DNA from: Corynebacterium yonathiae
GTDB taxonomy: Bacteria; Actinomycetota; Actinomycetes; Mycobacteriales; Mycobacteriaceae
Direction: 5' to 3'
NCBI RefSeq assembly: GCF_027570195.1
Contig: NZ_JAKMUZ010000001.1
Coordinates: 124,001 to 188,000, forward strand
Length of the DNA: 64,000 nucleotides
The notes beneath the pieces are model-generated. The model had not been told where the DNA came from. It worked only from the letters and a program-made list of their open reading frames with translations, and searched no databases. Position 1 is the first letter of the stretch. Each line of letters starts with the position of its first letter. The position numbers and the translations under genes were made by a program. Positions 31,878 to 41,772 of the stretch are shown here, piece after piece.

Positions 31878-32717
31878 TTAGTCCCGGAACTCTTCTGCTA
31901 CCCGAACGACCGATTTACGCAGGTCAGCTACATCAGGGCCCTGCTCCAGCACTGCGCGGGACACGTTCGCAAATCCCAGGGACGGACGAGCAGAAACAAT
32001 ACTGTGCACCTGCTCTGGACCAGCTCCTTGAGCACCAACGCCAGGCAGAAGTACCGGGCCATTGAGTGCATCGAGGCGCGGGGGATTGTCCAAGGTAGCG
32101 CCAACGACTACCCCGATATCTCCCGGACTACCGGTCTTGTGTGCCGCTACATTGTAGGAAGCGCATTCATCGACCACGCCCTGCGCGATTGTGCTCTCCT
32201 CGCCTACTGGCACCGCCTGGATTGCGCGCGCCTCTGGGTTGGAGGTAGCCGCCAGGACCAAAACTCCGCGGCCGGTCGCCTCGGCCTTAGCAAATACAGG
32301 CCCCAGCGCCCCGACGCCCAAATAGGGCGACACGGTAACGGAGTCCGCACGCAGGGGCGAAGCCTCGTCTAGCCACGCATCTGCGTAGCCGGCCATGGTG
32401 GAGCCAATATCGCCGCGCTTGGCATCTGCAACGGTCAGGCACCCCACTTCTCGCAGGGCCGTCAAGACGTCCTCGAGGACCGCGAAGCCCTGCGAACCAA
32501 AGCGCTCGAAGAAGGCAACCTGCGGCTTTACCAAGGCGGCGGTATCGCTAAAGGCTTCTACGCAGCGCATGCTGAAGGTCCGCAGACCATCAGCCGTGGG
32601 CTCCAGTCCCCACTTTTCCAGAAGGTACGGATGCGGATCTATACCCACACAGAGGCGACCACGCTCCTGGCCGGCTGCCTCAAGCAGCACGCCGAATCCT
32701 TTAGTTTTGTGGGCCAT
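31878..32717 (-). CDS. pyrF: Orotidine 5'-phosphate decarboxylase (type 2)
   Basis: Final step to UMP. 279 residues from the ATG at 32717, so its 5' end overlaps carB by 17 bases. The catalytic motif [14 protein letters not shown] marks the actinobacterial type-2 subfamily. Last gene of the pyrimidine operon. Confidence 0.96.
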   Translation of the reverse strand: MAHKTKGFGVLLEAAGQERGRLCVGIDPHPYLLEKWGLEPTADGLRTFSMRCVEAFSDTAALVKPQVAFFERFGSQGFAVLEDVLTALREVGCLTVADAKRGDIGSTMAGYADAWLDEASPLRADSVTVSPYLGVGALGPVFAKAEATGRGVLVLAATSNPEARAIQAVPVGEESTIAQGVVDECASYNVAAHKTGSPGDIGVVVGATLDNPPRLDALNGPVLLPGVGAQGAGPEQVHSIVSARPSLGFANVSRAVLEQGPDVADLRKSVVRVAEEFRD

Positions 32718-35700
32718 GCTCAAGCTCCTGAAGCGCGCGCACCTGCAGGTTGCCAATGCGCATAGCTTCGATGCCCTGGACTGCTGCGGTTACGCCTTGC
32801 ACGGTGGTCACCAGCGGGATCTCCATGTGCACGGCCGCGGCGCGAATATCGTAACCGTCGTGGCGCGCACCTGCAGAGCCCGCTGGAGTGTTGAGAATCC
32901 AGTCGATTTCACCGTTGAAGATCTTATCCACGATGGACTCTTCGCCTTCTTTAGCCTCGGAGACCTTGGCGGCAACCTCGCACTCGATGCCATTGCGGCG
33001 CAGCATCTGCGCCGTACCGGCGGTAGCGACGATGTTGTAGCCCATGTGGGCCAAGCGCTGGATCGGGAAAATCAGGGTGCGCTTGTCGCGGTTGGCGACG
33101 GAGACGAAGATAGTGCCCTCCGTAGGCGGCACGGCAAAGGCAGCAATCTCGCCCTTGGCATAGGCCGCACCAAAGTTGGTCGCCAGGCCCATGACCTCAC
33201 CAGTGGATTTCATTTCCGGCGACAGCAGCGTATCGAGCAAGCTGCCATCGGGGCGACGGAAGCGGTTAAATGGCAAGACCGCTTCCTTGACTGCAATCGG
33301 GTGCTCCAGCGGCAGGGAACCACCATCATATTCGGAAGGAATCATGCCCTCGGCGCGCAGCTCTGCGATGTTAGAGCCCATCATGACGCGAGAAGCTGCC
33401 TTAGCTAGAGGAACGCCGGTTGCCTTGGAAACGAACGGTACCGTACGGGAAGCACGTGGGTTGGCCTCGATGACGTAGAGAATATCGTCCTTCAAGGCGA
33501 ACTGAACATTCATCAGGCCCTTGACTCCAATGCCCTCTGCTAGAAGCCGGGTGGAGGTGCGGACCTTTTCAATGTCCTCTGGTCCCAGCGTCATAGGCGG
33601 CAGAGCACAGGAAGAGTCACCCGAGTGGATGCCGGCTTCCTCGATGTGCTCCATCACACCGCCCAGGTAGACCTCGTTGCCGTCGCAGAGTGCGTCAACG
33701 TCGATCTCGATGGCGGAGTCTAGGAAGCGGTCCACCAAGACCGGGTGGTCCGGGGAAAGCTCGGTAGCACGCTCGATGTAGTCTTCCAGCGCCCTTTCGT
33801 CGTAGACGATCTCCATTCCGCGGCCACCCAAGACATAGGACGGGCGGACCAATACTGGGTAGCCGATGGAGGAGGCAACCTCGCGCGCCTCAGCAAAGGA
33901 GGTGGCAGTACCATACTCTGGCGCCGCCAATCCTGCCTCGTCGAGGACCTTGCCGAACTCGCCGCGGTCCTCAGCGGAATCAATAGCTGCAGGGCTGGTG
34001 CCAACAACGGGAACTCCTGCTTCCTCCAGACGCGCCGCAAGACCCAGCGGAGTCTGACCGCCGAGCTGGACGATGACGCCCGCGACATCACCGGAAGCAG
34101 CCTCCGCGTGGTAGACCTCCATAACATCCTCGAAGGTCAACGGCTCGAAGTAGAGACGGTCCGCGGTGTCATAGTCGGTAGAGACGGTCTCTGGGTTGCA
34201 GTTGACCATCACGGTCTCATAGCCCTGCTCGGATAGCTCGAGGGCGGCGTGTACGCAGGAATAGTCAAACTCGATACCTTGACCGATGCGGTTCGGGCCA
34301 GAGCCCAAAATGATGACCTTGCCCTTAGAGCCTTCCGGTGCCGGGCGGACCTCGGTCTCGGCATCCGGATCAAGCTCATAGGTGCTGTAGTGGTATGGGG
34401 TCTGTGCCTCAAACTCGCCGGCACAGGTGTCAACGGTCTTGTAGACAGGGCGAATGCCCATGCGCCAACGCAGGCTGCGTACGCCATCTTCACCGTTGAA
34501 TTCGGGGCGGAGGGCGGCAATCTGGGCGTCGGAAAGCCCAAAGACCTTGGCTTCGCGCAGCAGTTCCTCGGTGAGCACTGGGGCATCGATAAGCTCCTGG
34601 CGGAAGGCCACCAAGGTGGACAGCTCAGCAATGAACCACGGGTCAACGCCAGAAGCCGCATGGACCTCGTCTACCGACGCCCCGAGGCGCAGAGCCAGTT
34701 CAATGTCGTACATGCGGCCTTCGGTCGGGCGCTCCAGATCCTTGAGCACGGCCTGCAGGTCAGTGGAGCGCTCACCGGCGAAGTACTCATCTGGCTTGGT
34801 CCAGAAGCCATTGGGCTTGTTTTCCAAAGAACGCATGACCTTGTTCAAGCCCGCGATGTAATTGCGGCCGATACCCATGGCCTCGCCCACCGACTTCATG
34901 GTGGTGGTCAAGGTGTCATCGGCGCCCGGGAACTTCTCAAAGGCAAAGCGTGGAGCCTTGACAATGACGTAGTCCAAAGTGGGCTCGAAGGCAGCTTTGG
35001 TCTCGCCGGTAATGTCGTTTTGTACTTCGTCCAAGGTGTAGCCGATGGCGAGCTTGGCAGCCAGCTTCGCAATCGGGAAACCGGTGGCCTTGGAGGCCAA
35101 CGCGGAGGAACGAGACACGCGCGGGTTCATCTCGATGACGATGATCCGACCGTCTTCCGGATTTACTGCGAACTGGATATTGCAGCCGCCGGTATCGACG
35201 CCGACCTCGCGAATAATAGCGATGCCCAAGTCGCGCATCTTCTGGAACTCACGGTCAGTCAGGGTCAGTGCTGGGGCAACCGTAACGGAATCGCCGGTGT
35301 GCACGCCAAGGGCGTCAACGTTTTCGATGGAGGCAACAACCACGACATTGTCATCGCCATCACGCATGAGCTCGAGCTCGTATTCCTTCCAGCCAAGGAT
35401 GGACTCCTCAATTAGGACATTGGCCTCGGGGGAGGCGGCCAGGCCGCCGCCGGCAATGCGGTCTAGGTCCTCATTATTGAAGGCCAGACCAGAGCCCAGA
35501 CCACCCATGGTGAAAGAAGGGCGTACAACTACGGGCAGTCCGAGCTTGTCGACGGTCTCGTGGACCTCATCCATGTTGTGGCACACTGCGGAGCGGGCGG
35601 ACTCGCCGCCGATGGAGGCAACGATATCCTTGAACTTCTGACGGTCCTCGCCACGCTCGATGGCGTCGATATCGGCACCGATGAGCTCAATGCCGTACTT

Positions 35701-36042
35701 GTCCAGGATTCCTTGACGGTCCAGCTGAACTGCAGCATTCAGGGCGGTCTGGCCACCCAGGGTGGCCAGCACGGCGTCGATGGGGTGTCCCTCTTCGCGC
35801 TCCTTGACCAAAATCTTCTCGATGTATTCCGGCTCAATGGGCTCGACGTAGGTGTGGTCTGCGAACTCGGGGTCCGTCATGATGGTGGCCGGGTTGGAGT
35901 TGACCAGGGTTACTCGCAGGCCTTCCTCCTTGAGCACGCGGCAGGCCTGGGTGCCGGAATAATCGAACTCGCAGGCCTGGCCAATGACGATCGGGCCGGA
36001 GCCGATGACCAGGACGTGGTTGATGTCGTTGCGCTTTGGCAT
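32701..36042 (-). CDS. carB: Carbamoyl-phosphate synthase large subunit
   Basis: Makes carbamoyl phosphate for pyrimidines and arginine from ammonia delivered by CarA. 1113 residues with the two ATP-grasp halves: [21 protein letters not shown] in the first and [21 protein letters not shown] in the second, then the C-terminal MGS-like allosteric domain. GAGGAAG precedes the ATG. 25 bases follow carA. Confidence 0.98.
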   Translation of the reverse strand: MPKRNDINHVLVIGSGPIVIGQACEFDYSGTQACRVLKEEGLRVTLVNSNPATIMTDPEFADHTYVEPIEPEYIEKILVKEREEGHPIDAVLATLGGQTALNAAVQLDRQGILDKYGIELIGADIDAIERGEDRQKFKDIVASIGGESARSAVCHNMDEVHETVDKLGLPVVVRPSFTMGGLGSGLAFNNEDLDRIAGGGLAASPEANVLIEESILGWKEYELELMRDGDDNVVVVASIENVDALGVHTGDSVTVAPALTLTDREFQKMRDLGIAIIREVGVDTGGCNIQFAVNPEDGRIIVIEMNPRVSRSSALASKATGFPIAKLAAKLAIGYTLDEVQNDITGETKAAFEPTLDYVIVKAPRFAFEKFPGADDTLTTTMKSVGEAMGIGRNYIAGLNKVMRSLENKPNGFWTKPDEYFAGERSTDLQAVLKDLERPTEGRMYDIELALRLGASVDEVHAASGVDPWFIAELSTLVAFRQELIDAPVLTEELLREAKVFGLSDAQIAALRPEFNGEDGVRSLRWRMGIRPVYKTVDTCAGEFEAQTPYHYSTYELDPDAETEVRPAPEGSKGKVIILGSGPNRIGQGIEFDYSCVHAALELSEQGYETVMVNCNPETVSTDYDTADRLYFEPLTFEDVMEVYHAEAASGDVAGVIVQLGGQTPLGLAARLEEAGVPVVGTSPAAIDSAEDRGEFGKVLDEAGLAAPEYGTATSFAEAREVASSIGYPVLVRPSYVLGGRGMEIVYDERALEDYIERATELSPDHPVLVDRFLDSAIEIDVDALCDGNEVYLGGVMEHIEEAGIHSGDSSCALPPMTLGPEDIEKVRTSTRLLAEGIGVKGLMNVQFALKDDILYVIEANPRASRTVPFVSKATGVPLAKAASRVMMGSNIAELRAEGMIPSEYDGGSLPLEHPIAVKEAVLPFNRFRRPDGSLLDTLLSPEMKSTGEVMGLATNFGAAYAKGEIAAFAVPPTEGTIFVSVANRDKRTLIFPIQRLAHMGYNIVATAGTAQMLRRNGIECEVAAKVSEAKEGEESIVDKIFNGEIDWILNTPAGSAGARHDGYDIRAAAVHMEIPLVTTVQGVTAAVQGIEAMRIGNLQVRALQELEHGPQN

Positions 36043-36067
36043 AGTTATTCTTCCTCTTCCTGGTTGT

Positions 36068-37228
36068 CTACTTATTCGGGGTGTGGTTAGTCATCAGTTC
36101 TTCGAACTGATCAAAAAGTGGGTTGGCGTCGTGCGGACCCGCTGCAGATTCGGGGTGATATTGCACCGAGTAGGCCATGCCGTTCTTCAAAGCAACGCCC
36201 TCCACCGTGTCGTCATTGAGGCAGATGTGGGTAATCTGCGCGGGGCCAAAGTCCGTAGCGAACTCGGCGTCCTTATTGTCTAGGTCATAGCCCTCCGGCG
36301 CCTTGAGTGCGAAGCCGTGATTCTGGGAGGTGATGTCGATCTTGCCGGTCACGTTATTGCGCACCGGCACGTTGATGCCACGGTGGCCGAACTTCATCTT
36401 GTAGGTGTCCAGGCCAAGCGCGCGGCCCAGAAGCTGGTTGCCAAAGCAGATGCCGAAGAACGGGATCTTGGCTTCGAGCACCTGCTTGATGATGCCCACC
36501 ATTTCGTCGGCCGTAGCTGGGTCGCCCGGGCCGTTGGAGACGAACACGCCATCCGGGTTATAGGACTGCACCTTGTCAAAAGAGGTATTTGCGGGCACGA
36601 CGATGGTTTCGATGCCGCGTTGGGAGAAGTAGCGCGGGGTTGCGGTCTTAACACCCATGTCGAAGGCAACGACGGTGTATTTCTTCTCCCCTACGGCCTC
36701 AACCGTGTACGGCTCGTCGGTAGAAACCTCCGCGGCGAGATCGGCGCCCTCCATAGAGTCCTGGGACTTAACTTCCTCGAGCAGCTCCTCTACCGGGCGC
36801 TTCGCATCTGCTCCGGAGAAAAGGCCGGCGGCAATGGAGCCGTAGTTGCGCAGGTGGCGTACCAAGGTGCGGGTATCGATGCCGCGAATACCGATGACGC
36901 CCTGCTTTTCCATCTCTTCACTCAGGCTGCGCTCTGCGCGCCAGTTGGATACGCGCTGCGCGAGGTCACGGATAACGAGGCCAGCAACCCAAATACGGTT
37001 GCCGTGGGACTCATTATCCTCGTCATTCCACCCGGTATTGCCAATATGCGGCGCTGCGGAAACCACAATCTGGCGGTGGTAGGACGGGTCCGTCATGGTT
37101 TCCTGGTAGCCGGTCATCGCCGTGGTAAATACGGCCTCACCCAAGGTGGTGCCGGTGGCACCAAAGCCATAACCGCGGAAGGTGCGCCCGTCCGCGAGAA
37201 CGAGGATTGCTGGGGTTCTATCAGTCAC
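36068..37228 (-). CDS. carA: Carbamoyl-phosphate synthase small subunit
   Basis: Glutaminase subunit. 386 residues from a GTG at 37228 preceded by AGAAAGG; the frame is open to 37270 but an upstream ATG has no site. The glutaminase nucleophile is the Cys in [16 protein letters not shown], and QYHPES holds the catalytic His/Glu. Between pyrC and carB. Confidence 0.97.
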   Translation of the reverse strand: MTDRTPAILVLADGRTFRGYGFGATGTTLGEAVFTTAMTGYQETMTDPSYHRQIVVSAAPHIGNTGWNDEDNESHGNRIWVAGLVIRDLAQRVSNWRAERSLSEEMEKQGVIGIRGIDTRTLVRHLRNYGSIAAGLFSGADAKRPVEELLEEVKSQDSMEGADLAAEVSTDEPYTVEAVGEKKYTVVAFDMGVKTATPRYFSQRGIETIVVPANTSFDKVQSYNPDGVFVSNGPGDPATADEMVGIIKQVLEAKIPFFGICFGNQLLGRALGLDTYKMKFGHRGINVPVRNNVTGKIDITSQNHGFALKAPEGYDLDNKDAEFATDFGPAQITHICLNDDTVEGVALKNGMAYSVQYHPESAAGPHDANPLFDQFEELMTNHTPNK

Positions 37229-37272
37229 GTCGTGGCCTTTCTCTGCCATATAGGTGGTCTCAGTGTGCAAGG

Positions 37273-38610
37273 TTAGTCTTCTTCGGAGGCTGCCAAGTCA
37301 AAAGTGACGGCGCCACGCAAAATGGTGTGGGTAACGCGGGCGCCGAACTCTTCACCTGCATAAGGGTTGTTTTCGGACTTGGATGCCAGCTTGGAGGAAT
37401 CAGAAACCCAGTGGTGGTCTGGGTCCACAATGGTCAAGTTAGCTGGCTCGCCTTCTGCGATGGGACGGCCATGCCCCGGCAGGCGGGTGATTTCTGCAGG
37501 GCGCTCGGACATGACGCGGGCGACAAAGCGCCAATCGGCCAGCCCGGTCTCGACGAAGATTTTGGCGATAACGGCCAGGGAAGATTCCAGGCCCAACATG
37601 CCTGGGCGGGCATTTTCAAACTCCACGCACTTGTCTTCGGAGCCGTGCGGGGCATGGTCAGTGGCCACGCAGTCGATGGTGCCGTCGAGCAGCGCCTGGC
37701 GCAGGGCTTCGGTATCGCGCTTCTCGCGCAACGGCGGGTTGACACGGAAGAGGCCATCGTAGGTGCGCAGCTTGTCGTCGGTCATCAACAGGTGGTGCGG
37801 GGTGACCTCAGCGGTCAGCGGGATGTCCTGCTCCTTGGCCCACTTGAGCAGCTCCACGGTGCCCAGGGTGGAAGCGTGACAAATGTGCACGCGATTGCCA
37901 TAGTCGCGCGCCAAGAGTGCATCGCGGGCCACAATGGATTCTTCCGCCACGCGCGGCCAACCGCGCAGGCCTAGCTTGGCTGCGGTCTCGCCTTCGTGCG
38001 CTGAAGCACCGCCGGTCATGCGGTCGTCCTCGGCGTGCTGAGCCAGCAGCACATTCATACCCTTGGCGTATTCCAAAGCACGACGCATCAGCTGCGGATC
38101 CTGGACGCATTTGCCATCATCGGAGAACATGCGCACCTTGGCATCCGAGCGAGCCATCATGCCGAACTCTGTAAGGGTCTTGCCTTCCAGGCCCTTGGTA
38201 ATGGAGCCCACTGGGTGGACGTCGCACAGCGCCAGTGCTTGGGACTTCGCCCACACGGATTCCGCGATGATTGGCTGATCGGTTACCGGGTTGGTATTGG
38301 CCATGGTGAATACGGCGGTAAAACCACCCTTGGCAGCCGCCTTCGAACCGGTCTCGATGGTTTCGGTGTCCTCACGGCCGGGCTCGCGCAGGTGCACGTG
38401 CATATCTACGAGCCCCGGTAGAAGAACGTTGCCGTCGCCATTGATGACCTTAGCGTCTTGTGCCTCCACGTCACCGCCAATGGCCGAAATAACGCCATCT
38501 TTAACCAGCACATTGGTGGGCTCGCCTTCACCGTACAAGCGCACATTCTTAATCACGAGTGGGGATTCCGCCGGCGCGGAAAGGCGACCGGTTTCCGGGT
38601 AAGTAGTCAT
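37273..38610 (-). CDS. pyrC: Dihydroorotase
   Basis: Ring closure in pyrimidine synthesis. 445 residues of the amidohydrolase fold: metal motif [13 protein letters not shown], the carboxylated-lysine region, and later [13 protein letters not shown]. 34 bases after pyrB. Confidence 0.97.
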   Translation of the reverse strand: MTTYPETGRLSAPAESPLVIKNVRLYGEGEPTNVLVKDGVISAIGGDVEAQDAKVINGDGNVLLPGLVDMHVHLREPGREDTETIETGSKAAAKGGFTAVFTMANTNPVTDQPIIAESVWAKSQALALCDVHPVGSITKGLEGKTLTEFGMMARSDAKVRMFSDDGKCVQDPQLMRRALEYAKGMNVLLAQHAEDDRMTGGASAHEGETAAKLGLRGWPRVAEESIVARDALLARDYGNRVHICHASTLGTVELLKWAKEQDIPLTAEVTPHHLLMTDDKLRTYDGLFRVNPPLREKRDTEALRQALLDGTIDCVATDHAPHGSEDKCVEFENARPGMLGLESSLAVIAKIFVETGLADWRFVARVMSERPAEITRLPGHGRPIAEGEPANLTIVDPDHHWVSDSSKLASKSENNPYAGEEFGARVTHTILRGAVTFDLAASEED

Positions 38611-38644
38611 TTTCTCTCCCTAAGGTTGATTGCGGGTCGCGGTA

Positions 38645-39601
38645 TTAAAAGCCGGCGTTTTCGCCATTGGTCAGCAGGGTAAACAGCACCGCCATGCGGG
38701 CGTGCACACCGTTGTGTACCTGCTGTAGGACGGCGGTTTTATCCAAATCAGCCACGCCATAGTTGATCTCCATGCCGCGCAGCATAGGGCCAGGGTGCAT
38801 GACAATGGCGTCTTTGTGCATTGCCGCCGCGCGGTCCTTGGACAAGCCAAAGAGGTTGGCGTATTCGCGGTGGGATGGGAAGAAGCCGCCATTCATTCGT
38901 TCTTGCTGCACGCGCAGCATCATCACGACATCGGCCTCGGCGATCTCTGCATCAAAGTCATAGGACACGCGCACTGGCCACTTATCTACCCCAAAGGGCA
39001 TGAGGGTAGCTGGACCTACAAGGGTTACCTCAGCACCGAGCGTGGTGAGCAAATCCACGTTGGAGCGCACCACGCGCGAGTGCAGGCAATCGCCCACAAT
39101 CTTTACTTTGAGACCAGCAAAGCCTTGCTCGCCGTGCAAGCCAAGTCGTTGGCGCATGGTTACCGCATCAAGCAGTGCCTGCGTTGGGTGCTGGTGGGCG
39201 CCGTCGCCCGCGTTAATAACGGATGGGCCCTTGCCCTCAGGGGCTACCCACTGAGCGAGCTGCTGCGGAGCGCCAGAAGAAGGGTGACGCATAATAATTG
39301 CGTCTGCTCCAATGGCGGCCAGGGTAAGGCCAGTATCTTTGAGGGACTCGCCCTTTTTCACTGAAGAATTAGAGGCAGACAGGTTAATTACGTCTGCAGA
39401 CATCCATTTGCCGGCTGTTTCAAAGGAGGAACGGGTGCGAGTGGAGTTTTCATAAAAGAGCGTATAGATGGTGCGCCCGCGCAAGGTGGGAAGCTTTTTA
39501 ACTTCGCGGCCTTCGAGGGCCTCGCGGAAGCGATCTGCTTCATCCATCAGGCCGATAATTTCAGACTTATCGAGCTCCGCCATATCGATGAGGTGCTTCA
39601 T
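38645..39601 (-). CDS. pyrB: Aspartate carbamoyltransferase
   Basis: Committed step of pyrimidine synthesis. 318 residues. STRTRSSFE is the carbamoyl-phosphate motif and [10 protein letters not shown] the second substrate motif. Starts two bases after the pyrR stop, so the two are translationally linked. Confidence 0.98.
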   Translation of the reverse strand: MKHLIDMAELDKSEIIGLMDEADRFREALEGREVKKLPTLRGRTIYTLFYENSTRTRSSFETAGKWMSADVINLSASNSSVKKGESLKDTGLTLAAIGADAIIMRHPSSGAPQQLAQWVAPEGKGPSVINAGDGAHQHPTQALLDAVTMRQRLGLHGEQGFAGLKVKIVGDCLHSRVVRSNVDLLTTLGAEVTLVGPATLMPFGVDKWPVRVSYDFDAEIAEADVVMMLRVQQERMNGGFFPSHREYANLFGLSKDRAAAMHKDAIVMHPGPMLRGMEINYGVADLDKTAVLQQVHNGVHARMAVLFTLLTNGENAGF

Positions 39602-39603
39602 GG

Positions 39604-40212
39604 TTATGCCTCCCCCTTCTCAGTGCCTGCGGCATCGAGGTTGGCGGCGGCTCGGGTCAGCACGACCGCATCTCGACCGTCAATCTCACTATTATATACG
39701 GTGACGTCTTCTTCTCGCGCGGTAGGCAGGTTCTTGCCCACGTAATCTGCGCGGATGGGAACCTCGCGGTGGCCGCGGTCTACCAGGACTGCGAGCTGGA
39801 TAATGTCGGGCCGGCCCACGTCGCTTAGCGCGTCAAGGGCGGCGCGAATGGTGCGGCCGGAATACAAAACATCATCAACCAGGATGACAATCGCGTTATC
39901 GATACCACCGGTAGGAATGGTGGTGGGTTGCAATGCGCGATGCGGCTTATTGAGCAAATCATCGCGGTAGAGGGTGATATCGAGGGAGCCCCATGGGACT
40001 TCTACCCCGGAAAATTCTGCGATCTTAAGTGCAAGACGCTGTGCTAGCGGCACGCCACCAGAGGGAATGCCAAGCAGAATGACCCGCGGGGCCTCCGCGG
40101 AATCGAGCGCCGTTTTTTCAATAATCTGGTGCGCGATGCGTGCAACGGTACGCGAGACATCATCGGAGCTTAAAAGCTCCAATTGTTTCGCGGTAGCGTT
40201 AGTTTCACTCAT
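39604..40212 (-). CDS. pyrR: PyrR bifunctional pyr regulator / uracil phosphoribosyltransferase
   Basis: RNA-binding regulator of the pyr operon with weak UPRTase activity. 202 residues; the PRPP motif is [21 protein letters not shown] with a strong AAGGAGG five bases upstream, partly next to a hairpin that could be its own binding site. Heads pyrR-pyrB-pyrC-carA-carB-pyrF. Confidence 0.97.
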   Translation of the reverse strand: MSETNATAKQLELLSSDDVSRTVARIAHQIIEKTALDSAEAPRVILLGIPSGGVPLAQRLALKIAEFSGVEVPWGSLDITLYRDDLLNKPHRALQPTTIPTGGIDNAIVILVDDVLYSGRTIRAALDALSDVGRPDIIQLAVLVDRGHREVPIRADYVGKNLPTAREEDVTVYNSEIDGRDAVVLTRAAANLDAAGTEKGEA

Positions 40213-40215
40213 CGT

Positions 40216-40245
40216 GACCTCCTTCCCCGCCTCACGGTGCGGTCT
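40216..40245 (-). promoter_or_regulatory. Candidate PyrR-binding hairpin over the pyrR ribosome binding site
   Basis: On the minus strand CCGC-ACCGTGAG-GCGG forms a short stem-loop directly before GGAAGGAGG. The loop segment CGTGAGGC fits the NGNGAGGY part of the PyrR-binding loop known from Bacillus; the UCC part is not matched. Known actinobacterial PyrR acts at translation start, which suits this place. Confidence 0.45.
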
Positions 40246-40274
40246 TTAAAGGATGCCGGTAGATGGTCTCAAAA

Positions 40275-40294
40275 GTGTCTAGGGTGTTAGACAC
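40275..40294. promoter_or_regulatory. Dyad in the pyrR / epimerase divergent region
   Basis: GTGTCTA-N6-TAGACAC, a perfect 7-base inverted repeat between the divergent genes. Could be an operator or a leader hairpin of the pyr transcript. Confidence 0.4.
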
Positions 40295-40354
40295 AAGATA
40301 CTTTAGCACTCCACCCGCCATTCGGGTGCGGCAACCCAGAAAGGTACTTCGACG

Positions 40355-41698
40355 GTGAGTTTTTCCGCACAGCACGTCGTCCCTGCTCCGCGCACAGATG
40401 TCTGGGCCTGGCATACCCGCCCGGGTGCCCTCACCCGGCTCAACGCCCCGTTTGCCTTTATGACCCCAGTGCAACAGGCAAAGAACCTGGGGAATGGCAC
40501 TTCCATTCTGCGCTTGCCGGGCGGCCTGCAGTGGAAGGCCCAGCATGTGTTGTCTCGTTACCAGGAGGGCTATTCCTTTAGTGATGAGTGCGTCAATTCC
40601 CCGCTGCGCCAGCTGATCCAGTGGCGCCATACGCACACTTTTGCCGAGGATCCGGCCGGTACCCGGGTAACGGATGAGGTGGACACGCGGGTTCCTTCCG
40701 CCGCATTGAAATCAGTCTTTGCTTATCGTCAGCATCAGCTGATTGAAGACTTTGCTTTCTTCAAGCGCCTGCGCGATGCGGGACTTAATATCCAACCATT
40801 GACCATTGCGATGACAGGTTCGCGCGGCAGTGTCGGCACGGCGCTTACTGCGCAGCTACGCACCGCCGGCCATACAGTGATCCAACTCGTGCGTGGTAAG
40901 GCGGGCAGTGGCCAACGCCATTGGAATACCAACTTCCCCGATCCGCACTTATTAGACGGCGTGGACGTCCTTGTCCATCTTGCTGGCGAGCCCATCTTCG
41001 GCCGGTTCAACGAGGAGCACAAGGCTGCTATCCTCGATTCCCGCGTGGGCCCCACCGAAAGCCTAGCCCGACTGGCGGGGGCTACGCCTTCCGTGCACAC
41101 CATGGTCTGCGCCTCCGCCGTGGGTTTTTACGGCGCTGACCGGGGCGATGAGATTCTCACTGAGGACTCCGCGCCTGGCGACGGCTTCCTCGCTAATGTC
41201 GTGCGCCAGTGGGAGGGCGCCTGCGAACCCGCCCGCGCAGCGGGCACCCGCGTAATCAATATCCGCACCGGGATCGCTATGGCGGGCAACTCCGGGCTTT
41301 TGCCCCTCTTGCGCGCGCTCTTTTCGACGGGCCTGGGTGGCCCCTTTGGCGATGGCAATTTTTGGTTTAGCTGGGTTGCCATCGATGACCTCACGGATAC
41401 CTATTTCCGCGCCATCGTGGTTGATTCGCTTTCCGGCCCGGTTAATGCGACCTCCCCCAATCCTGTACTCAATAAGGATTTTGTTGCTGCATTGGGCAAA
41501 GAGCTCCACCGACCAGCTATTGTGCCTGTACCTTCCTTTGGTCCTGCGCTTTTGCTCGGGCGCGAGGGCGCCCAGGAGTTAGCCTTGGCAGAGCAACGCG
41601 TAGCACCCACCGTGCTCACCCAGCTCGGTCATACCTTCCGCTACCCCACTATCGATGCCGCCTTGGCGCATGAATTGGGCGGCGAAAGCCTGGTGTAG
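40355..41698 (+). CDS. TIGR01777-family NAD-dependent epimerase with SRPBCC-like N-terminus
   Basis: 447 residues in two parts. Residues 1-148 look like an SRPBCC/START-type ligand pocket (SAQHVVPAPRTDVWAWHTRPGA at the N-terminus). From about 150 a short-chain dehydrogenase/epimerase domain begins with TGSRGSVG, with HLAGEPI and SAVGFYG as in the YfcH/TIGR01777 family. The substrate of this family is unknown. The GTG start has AGAAAGG ten bases upstream. Convergent with the UvrD-like gene. Confidence 0.88.
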   Translation: MSFSAQHVVPAPRTDVWAWHTRPGALTRLNAPFAFMTPVQQAKNLGNGTSILRLPGGLQWKAQHVLSRYQEGYSFSDECVNSPLRQLIQWRHTHTFAEDPAGTRVTDEVDTRVPSAALKSVFAYRQHQLIEDFAFFKRLRDAGLNIQPLTIAMTGSRGSVGTALTAQLRTAGHTVIQLVRGKAGSGQRHWNTNFPDPHLLDGVDVLVHLAGEPIFGRFNEEHKAAILDSRVGPTESLARLAGATPSVHTMVCASAVGFYGADRGDEILTEDSAPGDGFLANVVRQWEGACEPARAAGTRVINIRTGIAMAGNSGLLPLLRALFSTGLGGPFGDGNFWFSWVAIDDLTDTYFRAIVVDSLSGPVNATSPNPVLNKDFVAALGKELHRPAIVPVPSFGPALLLGREGAQELALAEQRVAPTVLTQLGHTFRYPTIDAALAHELGGESLV

Positions 41699-41708
41699 TT
41701 GCGGTCAG

Positions 41709-41753
41709 CCGCCCCCCAGCAGGGAGCCGTGGAAAAAACGTTCCTAGGGGCGG
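41709..41753. terminator. Possible terminator between epimerase and UvrD-like gene
   Basis: CCGCCCC and GGGGCGG arms 31 bases apart between the convergent stops. No clear U-run, so weak. Confidence 0.35.
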
Positions 41754-41772
41754 ACCACGCAGCCGTAATTCA

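Noticed and set aside
34249..35415. 388-residue open frame on the plus strand inside carB
   Set aside because: Exact antisense shadow of a well-recognised carB; no ribosome binding site and no family features.
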